Assembly (NCBI GenBank): GCA_031761405.1 | Contig: JASEVX010000003.1 | Span: 64,216,423 to 64,280,422 of the forward strand | Direction of reading: 5' to 3' | DNA length: 64,000 nt | Source of the DNA: Serripes groenlandicus | Lineage: Eukaryota; Mollusca; Bivalvia; Cardiida; Cardiidae | Shown here: positions 21,656 through 32,635 of the stretch, one piece after another | Numbering within the stretch: position 1 is the stretch's first letter | How the letters are laid out: each line of letters opens with the position of its first letter | The notes under the pieces: model-generated | The model's database searches: none | What the model was told of the DNA's origin: nothing | The model's input: only the letters and a program-made list of their open reading frames with translations | Position numbers and translations under genes: made by a program

Positions 21656-22650
21656 TAAAATGGGAAAGAATAAATAAAATGTCAATCAAGTCAATGTCAT
21701 AATTTGCCCATATCAAACACTTCAAGTCTCCTAACCTTCAAAAAATATAGATCTAAAATACTTTTCAACAAATATCAAACTGTACATGAGCTTGAATCGT
21801 AAAACAGCCTCAATAAATTTAACAACCTCTGATAGAGACATCATTTAATCAATATTTCTGCTTGTTTACTGATGAACACAAAGAAGCAGAACAATTACTT
21901 TTCCTACAACATTTCCATATCATAGTTAGGAGCAAAACTATGACGAGTATGAAAAACAAGGGTTAGCACACACTTTCAAAACCACTTAAGTGCCATGCAA
22001 ATAATACTGAAATTATTTAATAAATATTTAATTGCATTTGAATTTTCACTGCTATTAACTCTTTAAACACAAAAAAGTAGCGACCAAAGTTGAACAATTA
22101 GTCCCGATAGGAATACTATAGATTTCAAATCGCTTCCATGTCAATATCGAACCCCATAATGTTATAGAAATGATTCCAGTCCCCAATTCAAACATGGCCA
22201 GTATTTGTAAAGCAATTCAAAATGGCCCGAAAGCGTTTCCTAATATTGAAATTTTTAGAATATGAAACCTTGACAGTAAATAGACCATTCAAATGCTACT
22301 CATACAAACACATCAAAAGCCTTTGCAAACAGAAGTGTATTTGAGTTTAGAAAATGACTTCCACTCCAGTAATTGAGCTATTCATGGCCTTTCAATGGGG
22401 TCTTCAATAGCCCAATATCACATCAAACACATAGTTGTAATAGAGGGAGTACACTAAACTGCTGATACATGATCAACATCAAATACCTACACCTTTAATG
22501 TATGTATAAAAAACATTAAGATTGATTCACAACTTGATGTGTTTTTCACTTCAAGTTTTTAAAACCAGTATTCCATGAAACAGGTTTATCCATTGAAAGA
22601 CGTGATTTGATGCGTCTGCAGCATGATGTACGCCATGAAATGACTGAAAA
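21656..22650. other. Repeat-poor stretch of about 1 kb
   Basis: No repeat match and no convincing exon. Confidence 0.4.
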
Positions 22651-22920
22651 CAGTGTTAAACCCAAACCAATCGCTTGTTGAAATAACTGAAATGACTGAA
22701 CAGTGTAAAACCCAAATCAATCGCTTGTTGAAATAACTGAAAACAGTGTAAAACCCACATCGTTTGTTGAAATGACTGAAATAACTGAAAACAGTGTAAA
22801 ACCGGCAAATCAATCGTTTGTTGAAATAACTGAAATGACTGAAAACAGTGTAAAACCCAAACCAATCAATGTTGAAATGACTGAAATATTGTTGAAAACA
22901 GTGTCAAATCGAAATCAATG
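22651..22920. repeat. Minisatellite, 43-54-bp unit, about 6 copies
   Basis: Each unit starts CAGTGTAAAACCCAAATCAA and ends TTGTTGAAATAACTGAAA, with a variable second GAAATGACT block. Minus-strand reading frames through it are translations of the repeat. Confidence 0.9.
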
Positions 22921-23030
22921 ACAATTCAACATTTTTTTTGACAGAATTGAATCATATAAACCAATCGTAAATGACAGGAAAATCTTGTTGGTCATTAATG
23001 TACACTATATTAATGCCAAATCAGACAGTC

Positions 23031-23200
23031 TTAACCCTTATTTCCCGCATACAGACGCATTCTGATGGAGACGAATTTTGAGAACATTTTGGTAAAAGAA
23101 GAAATTGCTCATAATGTAAACTTTTTATAGAGATTTTCTATAGATTTGCCAAAATGTTTTCAATGTCGTCTGCTTCAGATTTGATTTGGGAGCGGGTTTA
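23031..23200 (+). mobile_element. TTAA MITE, distal hairpin arm lost
   Basis: TTAACCCTTATTTCCCGCAT start; tail GTCGTCTGCTTCAGATTTG and GGGAGCGGGTTTA. Confidence 0.78.
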
Positions 23201-23215
23201 TGCCAAATCAGGAAG

Positions 23216-23290
23216 TCCTAACTCCATTCCACATAAAACAAATCCGCAACAGATGACTTAATTTAGACATCAAGGCAAAATAAGTTTTAA
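23216..23290 (-). mobile_element. TTAA MITE tail fragment B
   Basis: CCATTCCACATAAAACAAAT and CCGCAACAGATGAC, then lost before the next copy. Confidence 0.65.
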
Positions 23291-23298
23291 ATAATTAT

Positions 23299-23528
23299 AT
23301 AACCCTTTCCCTCATATGGACGCTTTCTGACGCCTCTGCAGCAGACGGCTTTTTGAAAACATAGTGACAAAAGAAGAAATTGCACAGAACGTGCAATTTC
23401 TCCTTTTGCCACAATGTTTTCCACTTTTTGTCATAGGTTATCCATTCAATTATCGAGATTTTCTATGTTTTGACAAAATACGTTCAAAGTCGTCTGCTGC
23501 AGAATTGTCGTATGAGGGAAAGGGATAA
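23299..23528 (+). mobile_element. MITE A, complete, flanked by ATAA on both sides
   Basis: Perfect termini with ATAA at 23299-23302 and 23525-23528 in place of TTAA. Hairpin loop CACAGAACGTG. Confidence 0.94.
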
Positions 23529-23645
23529 AGTTGAAAACATTGTGGCAAAATTTAAAATTTCTCTTTCCTCTTTTTGCCACAATGGTTTTCGTAAGTCTTC
23601 TGCTGCAGATGCATCAAAATGTGCCTTTATGTAGAATAGGGTTAA
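23529..23645 (-). mobile_element. TTAA MITE head part
   Basis: From GTTGAAAACATTGTGGC through a decayed hairpin to GTAGAATAGGGTTAA. Confidence 0.8.
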
Positions 23646-24074
23646 CCAACAAGTTCATCTAAAGTTGAGCCTTCACACTACTTTAAAATCATCAATGCAG
23701 TTTAATTTGGTCTAATAAAATAAATGTTGCGTCTACCCTTAAACTGTAACAAATGCATTCGAAACTAAAGTATATAATTTATGCAACATCAGGATGTTTC
23801 TTACGCATTTCCAAAATGCCTGTCTCAAAAAGGAGGAAAAACCATATCAAAGCATCGAGAGATAATACGAGACGTTACGAAAGGATCAGAATCAGGAGAT
23901 ATAATAATTGAGACAATGATAGTACCCTTTTTTTACACGAAACCTATTATTACGAGCCTACAAATTAAATATGATTACACAGGACCCAGACCTGCAGCCC
24001 GCCCATACTACCAATTTACCTCAATTTACAATAATGGAGGCCAAGACGACTCTTCTCTAGGGCAAAAACTAGTT
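23646..24074. other. No recognisable repeat; open frame 23781-24092 without support
   Basis: A 103-codon plus frame covers this stretch but runs into the next MITE and has no splice or family support. Confidence 0.35.
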
Positions 24075-24292
24075 TTAACCCTTTCTTGCTAGCAGACCCA
24101 GTTGCGACGCTTCTGCAAATTACATTTTTTGAAAAACGTTGTGGCGAAAGCAGAAATTGCTCATGATGATCGGGCATTTTTTGTTGTTGTAACAATGTTT
24201 TCAACTCTATTGAATAATTTTACTTTTTTCAAATTCAAATTTTTGTTGAATCCTTTTCAGTCGTATGCTGCAGATTATTAGGGGAGAATTAA
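24075..24292 (+). mobile_element. TTAA MITE, degenerate
   Basis: TTAA at both ends; tail GTCGTATGCTGCAGATTATT; right terminus GGGGAGAATTAA. Confidence 0.8.
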
Positions 24293-24478
24293 GTCGGTCA
24301 TCAAATAAAATTAACTGAATCCAAAATAAACTTTTGTTAAACAGAAGAAATTGCTCTTCTTTTAACAATGGTTTTAATTTCAACATTTTCAGAATACTTA
24401 AACACACATAATGGCAAAATATAAACTTCATTTCATCAACTTTTAAATAATTTGGGAAATAAATTGTCGCCAAAAAGG

Positions 24479-24650
24479 TCAAACCCTTTTCAACATGCAA
24501 CCACAGTCATGTTGACATTATTGAAGCAAAGCAGACACATTTTGAAAACAGCTGCTGACATAATAGTCAGCAATTTCTCTCTTTGCCACAATGTTTTCAA
24601 ATCTTTTAAGTTGCCACCTGCATAATCTGTTCTTTGTTGGTAAGGGATAA
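24479..24650 (+). mobile_element. TTAA MITE, degenerate
   Basis: TCAAACCCTTTTCAACATGC start; right end TGGTAAGGGATAA. Confidence 0.7.
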
Positions 24651-24810
24651 TAACATAGCTTGTTTGTTCATGCAAGACATAGAATCCGTTGGCTTATAAA
24701 ATGACAGGTTGCACTGGTCACCTGAAGATGAATAGCCCCAGTTTAATGAGTAACAATGGACATATGCCATTCCCTTCAGTATTTCAAAGGAATCTTTACC
24801 TTAATTAGCA

Positions 24811-25028
24811 ATTTTCCACTGGCATACGCTTTTTGATTTGTTTGCCCCAGACTTGTAACTTTTGTAAACCTTGTGGCAAAAGAAGAGATTGAGCAATTTT
24901 CTTCTTTTGCCACAATATTTATAACACTCTTTTAGAAATTAGTTTCATTCATCGAGATTTTAAAAATTGATGCCAAGATAATTTCACAAGTCGTCTTCTG
25001 CAAATTTGGTGTATGCGGGAAAAGGATT
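24811..25028 (+). mobile_element. TTAA MITE, left terminus decayed
   Basis: Hairpin arms GTGGCAAAAGAAGAGATTG / AGCAATTTTCTTCTTTTGCC; right GTATGCGGGAAAAGG. Confidence 0.75.
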
Positions 25029-25089
25029 TCACCTTGTCATCAAATTATTTTGTTTTTGAGGCCATTCATTACTTCATGTCCTCAAAGGG

Positions 25090-25318
25090 TTAAACCTTTC
25101 CCTCATATAGACGCTTTCTGACGCCTATGCAGCAGACGGCTTTTTGAAAACATAGTGACAAAAGAAGAAATTGCTCAAAACGAGCAATTTCTCCTTTTGC
25201 CACAATGTTTTCCACTTTTAGTCATAGGTTATCCATTCAATTATGGGATTTTCTATTTTTTGACAAAATATGTTCAAAGTCGTCTGCTGCAGAATTGTCG
25301 TATGAGGGAAAGGGTTAA
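25090..25318 (+). mobile_element. TTAA MITE A, complete
   Basis: TTAA at both ends; hairpin loop CTCAAAACGAG. Confidence 0.95.
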
Positions 25319-25788
25319 TTGACTGTGTTACATATTCAACATGCAACACTTGAAAGTGTAGCAGTAATAAAGGCAAAGCATCACAGACTCGCTATCCACA
25401 AAGGACCAAAAATAACAACACTGATAAACAAAATATTGGTGAACATAACACATCAATTCTTGTGCCCCCATGTAATATAACAAATCCAGTCTGTGCCACA
25501 TAAAAACCCCAACCCAACCTGGGACCCATAAAACCTCATTATTCCTGGCCCAATGTGCACATAAACACCCATCTAGATTGGTAAAAAGGAAAATTGAATA
25601 TGAAATGTTAATGGCAGCTTTCTCCTGTTCCATCCCTCCGGACCCATGACGCAGCCATTGTGAAATGTCTCCCCTCAATTATGTCTCCACTTTTTTTCTC
25701 CTCTCTTTTTTGTTAGTGTAATAAGAGCTATACTTGGTATGGAGGCTACTTTTAATAGTATTTCAGTCAGTTTCTTGCTTGTTTATAT
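25319..25788. other. Unassigned; minus open frame 25328-25678 without support
   Basis: A 116-codon minus frame is rich in Tyr, Cys and Trp from the local base bias. There is no splice or family support. Confidence 0.35.
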
Positions 25789-26030
25789 TTTCCGCCGCTT
25801 TCAACAATTTTCCAGTTATGGTGCAGCATTTCCTGGGTAAGTTACCAGTACTTATGTAACTGGTACATTTATCCTTAACAGCCAGTCAGTCATAATGCCA
25901 ACCCCGAAAAACCCTGAGCGCCAAGGAGGACTGCCATTTCCACCAATTTTAAAGTCTTTGGTTAGTTTACCCATCTTTATACCGACTCAGTGTTATAGTG
26001 AATCCAGCTCTATAGCGGGACTCTGACACT
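25789..26030 (-). mobile_element. S3 SINE, degenerate
   Basis: TTCCGCCGCTTTCAACAATT core, CCTGGGTAAGTTACCAGTAC body and CCTGAGCGCCAAGGAGG. The tRNA-like head region (about 25980-26030) is decayed. Confidence 0.78.
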
Positions 26031-26065
26031 AGTTTGTTCCCAAGTCAGATCGCACATATGAAACA

Positions 26066-26282
26066 TTACCCCTTCCCCTCATATAGACCCTTCCTGCAGC
26101 CTCTGCAGCAGACAGCTTTTTGAAAACATAGTGACAAAAGAAGAAACGGCTCAAAACGAGCAATTTCTCCTTTTGCCACAATGTTTTCCACTTTTAGTCA
26201 TAGTCATAGATATTTTCTATTTTTTGACAAAATACGTTCAAAGTCGTCAGCTGCAGAATTGTCGTATGAGGGAAAGGGTTAA
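26066..26282 (+). mobile_element. TTAA MITE A with shortened spacer
   Basis: Left TTACCCCTTCCCCTCATATA is altered; right end perfect; loop CTCAAAACGAG. Confidence 0.92.
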
Positions 26283-26449
26283 AAACAGACAAACAGACAC
26301 AATGGCTTCCCTCCTTGGTGCTTATGATTGTGGGGATAGCATTTCAATGTTTAAGTCGTGTCCTGAGGTCAGGATGAACTAAAGATACATTAAGTACTGG
26401 TTGTTTACCCAGGAACCACTGTGATGAGTTCCCCCCCGGCCATTCATGT

Positions 26450-26545
26450 ATGTCATATTAGGAACATTTCTGTCGACCAGTCTTGAAATCAGACAAGCCC
26501 TTTCAGAGGAGAAGAATTTTTAAACTTTTGTCATTTTATTCATTT
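26450..26545 (+). mobile_element. Pearl-like element fragment
   Basis: AGGAACATTTCTGTCGACCA and GACAAGCCCTTTCAGAGGAG match internal units of the 4-kb and 57-kb elements. Confidence 0.5.
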
Positions 26546-26725
26546 TGTCTAGCGTGCTCGGTTGGCAGGTTTTTAAAAAAGTAGTTTTATATACGCCAAC
26601 TTAAGGATACATAAGTGGACCACAAAGCCCCTAGTCTAGAAATGAGATGGAATTACTAGACATACATGAAATAATGTTGGAAGTTGCCATATAAGCTCAT
26701 GTAATATTATTCATAATTGCTATAA

Positions 26726-26934
26726 TTAACCCTTTCCCTCATATAGACGCTTTCTGACGCCTCTGCAGCAGACGGCTTTTTGAAAACATAGTGACAAAAG
26801 AAGAAATTGCACAAAACATGCAATTTCTCCTTTTGCCACAATGTTTTCCACTTTTTGTCATGGATAACCTATTCGTTGGCAAAATATGTTCAAAGTCGTC
26901 TGCTGCAGAATTGCCGTATGAGGGAAAGGGTTAA
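26726..26934 (+). mobile_element. TTAA MITE A with shortened spacer
   Basis: TTAA at both ends; loop CACAAAACATG. The tail variant TTGCCGTATGAGGG is shared with the copy that follows directly. Confidence 0.94.
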
Positions 26935-27099
26935 AGCAGACGGCGTTTTGAAAACATAGTGACCAAAGAAGAAATTGCACAGAACGTGCAATTTCTCCTT
27001 TTGTCACAATATTTTCCACTTTTAGTCATAGATTATCCATCTGACAAAATATGTTCAAAGTCGTCTGCTGCAGAATTGCCGTATGAGGGAAAGGGTTAA
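26935..27099 (+). mobile_element. TTAA MITE A lacking its left terminus, in direct tandem
   Basis: Begins at GCAGACGGCGTTTTG directly after the previous TTAA and carries the same TTGCCGTATGAGGG tail. This suggests a partial tandem duplication. Confidence 0.9.
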
Positions 27100-27118
27100 A
27101 GCCTTTGATATTTACTTA

Positions 27119-27167
27119 TTTCGTCTGCAGCAGACACATAAAAAGTTGTCTATTTCCAGGGAAGGGT
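27119..27167. mobile_element. TTAA MITE remnant
   Basis: TTTCGTCTGCAGCAGACAC and CCAGGGAAGGGTTA. Confidence 0.6.
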
Positions 27168-27775
27168 TATGACAGACTGTGCCACCAAGCTAACCTGTAA
27201 CTCTGTACAAATTAGGTACTCCAGGGAAATTCCCCTCCACACAAATCCAATTTACACCAAATTCTATTTTGGCTTGCCAGAGTGCTTTAACATTCTCACT
27301 CTCTCACTCGCATTTCTTTCACCCTCCATTTCAATTTGTACTGACAAAACAGTAAGCCACATCAATATATGACCATAAGCAGAAGATATTTAATAATGAC
27401 CCCTGGTTGTGGGTACTCAATAAAGACAGACATCTGTACAATGTACACAGCATTGCCAGCAAAACCAATATCTGAACATGGCAAATCCCTTTTGAGATCC
27501 ACAGCTCTGTAACGCTGACAATTGCCTGCCATATTACATCCACTCATTTTTTCTGGTCGGGTAATTCAATTTCGTTGCAAACCTCTCTCGCGATACAACA
27601 CTTCTCAATCAATTTACGTTAACGGCTCAAAAGAGGCGTGTAGTGCTCACCAAGAACCACAATCCAATTTAATTTTCATTCGTTTGAAAGTTTTCTTTCT
27701 TTTCATTTTTTTTTTTTTTGCTGGCGCTTTTTTGTCGTTGTTTTCAGTCTTATTACAGGCTATAACAGTATAACC
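27168..27775. other. No recognisable feature
   Basis: About 600 bases without repeat match; several short open frames on both strands without support. Confidence 0.4.
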
Positions 27776-28003
27776 TTACCCTTTACCTCATACGACCATT
27801 CTGCAGTAGACGACTTTGAACATATTGTCAAAAAATAGAAAATCTCTATAATTGAATGGATAACCTATGACTAAAAGTGGAAAACATTGTGGCAAAAGAA
27901 GAAATTGCTTGTTTTGAGCAATTTCTTCATTTGTCACTATGTTTTCAAAAAAGCTGTCTGCTGCAGAGGCATCAGAAAGTGTCTATATGAGGGAAAGGGT
28001 AAA
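27776..28003 (-). mobile_element. TTAA MITE A
   Basis: Left TTACCCTTTACCTCATACGA; loop CTTGTTTTGAG; right end GAGGGAAAGGGTAAA. Confidence 0.92.
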
Positions 28004-28079
28004 ATCAAGAAACATGACAATATCTCGAAACTGTTATTTTGACCATTATCATGTCCAAAACATACTATTGTAAACAGGT

Positions 28080-28220
28080 GTCAAAACGAGCAATTTCTCC
28101 TTTTGCCACAATGTTTTCCACTTTCAGTCATAGGTTATCCATTATAGAGATTTTCTATCTTTTGACAAAATATGTTCAAAGTCGTCTGCTGCAGATTTGT
28201 TGTATGAGGGAAAGGGTTAA
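28080..28220 (+). mobile_element. TTAA MITE A, truncated at the hairpin
   Basis: Starts at TCAAAACGAGCAATTTC (loop and distal arm). Tail is B-like (GATTTGTTGTATGAGGG). Confidence 0.9.
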
Positions 28221-28327
28221 TTTTCACTCAGTTGACTAACTTCAAATCTTTCCCCCAATTGATCTCTTGAGCGTTTAAGTAGCACTATGATATGGCTTAT
28301 AGAATTGGCTAAGTGCTTACTTTAGGC

Positions 28328-28554
28328 TTAATCCTTTCCCACATACAGACACTTTCTGATGTCTGCATGTGCAGCAGACGACTTTTGAAAACGTTGTGGC
28401 AAGAGGGGGCAATAATGAGCAATTTCTCCTTTTGCCACAATGATTTCAACGCTATCCAATGATCATACTGTCATTTAAAGAGATATACACTATCTTCGAC
28501 TTGATAATTTCATGGTCGTCTGCTGCAAATTTGTTGCATGTGGGAAAAGGTTAA
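28328..28554 (+). mobile_element. TTAA MITE B
   Basis: TTAA at both ends; hairpin proximal arm altered (GCAAGAGGGGGCAAT). Confidence 0.9.
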
Positions 28555-28557
28555 CAC

Positions 28558-28766
28558 TTAACCCTTTCCCTCATAAAGATGCTTTCTGACACCTCTGCAG
28601 CAGACAGCTTTTTGAAAACATAGTGACAAAAATAGAAATTGCTAAAAACGATGTTTTCCACTCTTAGTCTTGGGTTATCCATTCAATTATAGAGATTTTC
28701 TATTTCTTGACAAAATATGTTCAAAGTCGTCTGCTGCAGAATTGTGGTATGAGGGAAAGGGTTTAA
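28558..28766 (+). mobile_element. TTAA MITE A, distal hairpin arm deleted
   Basis: GAAATTGCTAAAAACGATG jumps past GCAATTTCTCCTTTTGCC; otherwise intact. Confidence 0.92.
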
Positions 28767-28842
28767 TAACAACATACAAGAAATCCAGCAGCAGGCAACT
28801 TTGAAAAAGTATGGAAAATCTCTATAAATGAAAGAATGAATG
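28767..28842 (-). mobile_element. TTAA MITE tail half B
   Basis: ACAACATACAAGAAATCCAG to CTCTATAAATGAAAG, cut by the S1 SINE. Confidence 0.78.
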
Positions 28843-29038
28843 TTGATTGATAGATTGATTGGGGTTTAACGCCGTTTTTAACAATTTCTCAGTTATATCA
28901 CGGCGGCCAGTTCACCTACTCATGCATTTCCTGGTTTTCTCACACCAGTACTCCACACAACAATCTTCCCAAGCAACTGGCTGCTTTCCCACATAGACTT
29001 AGCCCATTGGTGGAAGACGAATGACGCATGTCGCATTG
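28843..29038 (-). mobile_element. 5'-truncated S1 SINE between two MITE fragments
   Basis: The tail and core are intact, and the sequence ends at gcattga, before the tRNA-like head. No target duplication is seen. A tail-left MITE half lies to the left, and a MITE lacking its first 12 bases lies to the right, so a deletion or recombination has removed the original flank. Confidence 0.85.
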
Positions 29039-29039
29039 A

Positions 29040-29227
29040 ACTCATATAGACACTTTCTGACGCCTCTGCAGTAGACAGCTTTTTGAAAACATGGTGATAA
29101 TATAAGAAATTGCTCAATATGAGCAATTTCTCCTTTTGCCACAATGTTTTCCAGTTTTAGACATATGTTATCCATTCTATATGTTCAGTCATCTGCTGCA
29201 GAATTGTCGTATGAGGGAAAGGGTTAA
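29040..29227 (+). mobile_element. TTAA MITE A without its first 12 bases
   Basis: Begins CTCATATAGACACTTTCTG next to the SINE end; right end perfect. Confidence 0.9.
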
Positions 29228-29257
29228 ATAACCTTTGTCTGTTACATGTGGTATTCC

Positions 29258-29313
29258 ATGCCTCTGCAGCAGAAACCATTTTGAAAACATGTGAACATGT
29301 GGGAAAGGGTTAC
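29258..29313. mobile_element. Miniature MITE deletion derivative (about 56 bp)
   Basis: ATGCCTCTGCAGCAGAAACC and GAAAACATGTG are joined to AACATGTGGGAAAGGGTTA. Confidence 0.7.
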
Positions 29314-29458
29314 GGGTTTCACAAGGTTTTAATCAAAACTTGAGTAACATCACTCTGACACTATACATATTAACGAGACCTCGGAGGTAGTAACATGCCT
29401 TGCATAATGGCACTAAAATAACTGCATGAAGCAGGGACCATTGCCTCCTTTAACCCTT

Positions 29459-29678
29459 TCCCTCATATAGACGCTTTCTGACGCCTCTGCAGCAGACGGC
29501 TTTTTGAAAACATAGTGACAAAAGAAGGAATTGCACAAAACGTGCAATTTCTCCTTTGCCACAATCTTTTCCACTTTTTATCATAGGTTATCCATTCAAT
29601 TATAGAGATTTTCTATTTGTTGACAAAATATGTTCAAAGTCGTCTGCTGCAGAATTGTCGTATGAGGGAAAGGGATAA
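29459..29678 (+). mobile_element. TTAA MITE A
   Basis: TTAA left, ATAA right; loop CACAAAACGTG. Confidence 0.94.
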
Positions 29679-29717
29679 ACTACTGAACTACTTGAGCCAT
29701 CAGTTGTGTGTTTGTGC

Positions 29718-29734
29718 GGGGGGGGGGGGGGGGG
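29718..29734. repeat. Poly-G tract (17 G)
   Basis: An uninterrupted run of 17 G in AT-rich sequence, 40 bases right of a MITE end. Confidence 0.95.
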
Positions 29735-30705
29735 ATTCATCAAGAAAAGTAGCTTCTTTTATAACAAAGCACTTCATAATCATGAAGATTGTGCTTGACA
29801 AACACATGTCCCCACCCTTCACCCAATTACTTAACATTTTGTAAATTTTGTAAATGTTTAGTTCTTCCTCAATACATAACCCATTTTAAGTCTAAAATAT
29901 TAGCCAAGATCATCACCAGGAATCAACACATATATTCTTTATTTTAATATTCAAGCAAACTATAAAATACATCAAACATTTACCTTATAAATGGTGTATA
30001 TAGCAATAATCCACAATACTCCTACAGTGTATTAATCACTTTGATATATCACTCAATCACTCACAACAATCCAGTCTTGTGGTGTAACCGTCCTGTCCCA
30101 TTTATAAACCTGGTTCAACTGACACACATAAAAAAATCCAAATAATGGCTAAAAACCAACAAACCGATCTGACACATTAAGCACTTAAACAAATACAACA
30201 CCCAGTAAACGAAAACAAATTCAAGTTTGTACGCAAATATTGAGGTAATAGATCGAACAAGGAAACCAACTACCTCCACCGAGTACAAATAACTGACTAA
30301 AGTATCGGAGAGAGGTTTTAACTACGTTTTGCTTCCCCTCCGTGTAATGAATGCAGTTAACACAAAAAATGTGGCAGATGAATAAACACTCCGCTGTGAT
30401 TTATATGAAATATATCTGTAACCCTATATCGATGTTTACAGGGAATCAAATAACTTTTACCACATTCACTTAATTGTAAACAACACCCCCTTTTTATCCC
30501 CCCAAAGTTGATCTATTTTTTTTTGTACATTTCAATTCATTTTCATAAATTACCTGATGTATAATGATTTTCATAATGCAGCTGTTACATTACGAAAATT
30601 GGGGGGTCCGAAAAACAGCATGGAAAATAGAAGTCTAACTTCATTTAGGCAATATTTGAAAAGGAAACATCATGGGAAATGTTTCTCATTTTGATATTAT
30701 CATTT
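29735..30705. other. Repeat-free stretch of about 1 kb around a putative exon
   Basis: No MITE, SINE or tandem repeat is seen; it holds the 30065-30118 exon candidate. Confidence 0.5.
30065..30118 (-). CDS. Putative 54-bp exon (18 codons), same minus-strand gene
   Basis: Minus strand: acceptor atgtgtgtcag, open stretch LNQVYKWDRTVTPQDWIV, donor gtgagt. Phase 0 on both sides. The peptide has a globular-protein composition with two Trp. It lies in a 1-kb repeat-free stretch. An alternative short exon (EYCGLLLYTPFI, 29984-30021) lies only 43 bases downstream; it is less likely because the intron would be very short. Confidence 0.42.
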
Positions 30706-30930
30706 TTAACCCTTTCCCACATACATCAAATTTGCAGCAGACAACTTTGAAAACATATACTCAAGATATGGAAAATCTCTAGAAATCAAGGTATATTTAC
30801 TAAATAAAATTAAAAACATTGTGGAAAAAGGAGAAATTGCTCGTTTTGAGCAATTTCTCCAATTGACAGAATGTATTAAAAAGTCGGCTGCAGCAGATGC
30901 AGCAAAATGCGTCTATAGGTAGGAAATGAA
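30706..30930 (-). mobile_element. TTAA MITE B
   Basis: TTAA left; hairpin loop CTCGTTTTGAG; right terminus decayed (GTAGGAAATGAATGAA). Confidence 0.88.
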
Positions 30931-30984
30931 TGAACCTTGCTGCAGACTTGAGAGCTGTCATTCACAGGGCGAAGGATTTTAAAC

Positions 30985-31098
30985 CTTGAATGCTTTCCCA
31001 CCCGCTGTCACATTTGGCCGCATCTGCAGCAGACAACTTTTGAAAACAATGTGGTAAAAGGAGAAACTGCTCATTATAAGCAACTTCTCTTTTACCAA
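30985..31098 (+). mobile_element. TTAA MITE head half
   Basis: CTTTCCCACCCGCTGTCAC start; hairpin to CAACTTCTCTTTTACC, then the next copy. Confidence 0.75.
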
Positions 31099-31342
31099 TT
31101 AATGCTTTCCCTCATATAGACGCTTTCTGATGCCTCTGTAGCAGACGACTTTTGAAAACACTGTGACAAAAGGAGAAATTGCTCTTTTTTTGCTCAAATT
31201 GAGCTATTTCTCCTTTTGCCAAAGTGTTTTCAACTTTATTCAATTATTATGCTATTTTTTACAGAGATTTTCAACATTTTTGCTAAGATGTTTTCAAAGT
31301 AGTCGGCTGCAGATTGTTTGTCATAATGCGGGAAAGGGTTAA
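31099..31342 (+). mobile_element. TTAA MITE
   Basis: TTAATGCTTTCCCTCATATA start. The hairpin loop is enlarged by TTTTTTTGCTCAAATT. Right end GCGGGAAAGGGTTAA. Confidence 0.9.
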
Positions 31343-31398
31343 CTCTACAATTTATATTTTCTGTTTATAGAGGGTTTCTGTAATTTTACCAAGATGTT

Positions 31399-31627
31399 TT
31401 AACCCTTTCCCTCATATAGACGCTTTCTGACACCTCTGCAGCAGACGGCTTTTTGAAAACATAGTGACAAAAGAAGAAATTGCACAAAACGTGCAATTTC
31501 TTCTTTTGCCACAATGTTTTCCACTTTTTGTCATAGGTCATCCGTTCAATTATGGAGATTTTCTATGTTTTAACAAAATATGTTCAAAGTCGTCTGCTGC
31601 AGGATTGTCGTATGAGGGAAAGGGTCA
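31399..31627 (+). mobile_element. TTAA MITE A, complete
   Basis: TTAA left, TCAA right; loop CACAAAACGTG. Confidence 0.95.
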
Positions 31628-31663
31628 AAGTTGTCTGCTGCAGATTTGTTGTGAAAGGGTTAA
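31628..31663 (+). mobile_element. TTAA MITE tail scrap
   Basis: GTTGTCTGCTGCAGATTTGT then GAAAGGGTTAA, directly after the previous copy. Confidence 0.8.
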
Positions 31664-31872
31664 ATTTGTATTATAGCTTGATCACCTTACACCAATATAA
31701 AGCTTTATCTTATGTAAGGAAAATGGATGTCAGGGGAGTCATGTTATAAAGAAATTTAATCTCGACATTAAAATTTAATAAAAGAACTCGTCAACATCTG
31801 ATACACGTTGTATAAACTATATGCAGACGCATTTGGACGCATCCACAGAAGACGACTTAGGTCATACTATCT

Positions 31873-32105
31873 TAACCCTTTCCCTCATACGACAATTCCG
31901 CAGTTGACGACTTTGAACATATTTTGTCAAAAGATAGAAAATCTCTATAATTGAATGGATAGTTAACCTATGACTAAAAGTGGGAAACATGGTGGCAAAA
32001 GAAGAAATTGCTCGTTTTGAGTAATTTCTTCTATTGTCACTATGTTTTTAAAAAGCTGTCTGCTTCAGAGGCGTCAGAAAGCGTCTATATGAGGGAAAGG
32101 GTTAA
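31873..32105 (-). mobile_element. TTAA MITE A
   Basis: TTAA at both ends; a GTTA insertion in the spacer; loop CTCGTTTTGAG. Confidence 0.94.
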
Positions 32106-32159
32106 AGACATACAGATCAGCTTCTTTTCCCTTACTGCAGATTCAATACTCCCAAACAA

Positions 32160-32384
32160 TACCACTCTACCTCATACAACATTGTATGCAGCAGACCACT
32201 TTGAACACAACGAAGCAAAACAATCGAAGAAATTTCTATCAAAGACAGTATAATGATCAAATAGAAGTGAAAACATTGTTGAAAAGGGGGCAATTGCACA
32301 TTCGTTGTAAGCAAATAAGCGCTATTGCAACAAGTCTTTCAAGGTAGTCGACTACAAATATGTCAAAATACATCTGAAAGAGTT
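32160..32384 (-). mobile_element. TTAA MITE, degenerate
   Basis: ACCTCATACAACATTGTATG start; right end GAAAGAGTTAA. Confidence 0.75.
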
Positions 32385-32408
32385 AAACGCTAATAATGTT
32401 CTACAGGA

Positions 32409-32635
32409 TTAACCCTTTCCCATATACAGCAAATCTGCAGCAGACGACTTTGAAAATATCTTGGCAAAAATGTGAAATTTCTCTATAAATATTTAAAAAA
32501 AAAGTTGATTTTTGAAATGATCGAGTTGAAAACTTTGGCAAGAGGAGAAATTGCTCATATGAGCATTTTTTTCCCTTTGCCACGTTGTTTTGAAAAGTCC
32601 TCTGCTGAAAGCGTCTGTTTGGGGAAAAGGATTAA
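32409..32635 (-). mobile_element. TTAA MITE B
   Basis: TTAA at both ends; shares 32632-32635 with the next copy in head-to-head arrangement. Confidence 0.92.

Noticed and set aside
22586..22865. Two minus-strand frames of 69-75 residues
   Set aside because: Both are translations of the 43-54-bp minisatellite.
25328..25678. 116-residue minus-strand protein
   Set aside because: No family resemblance, composition set by local bias, no splice or promoter support.
29984..30021. Second exon EYCGLLLYTPFI next to the 30.1-kb exon
   Set aside because: It would need a 43-base intron and breaks the phase chain; kept only as an alternative in the 30065-30118 entry.
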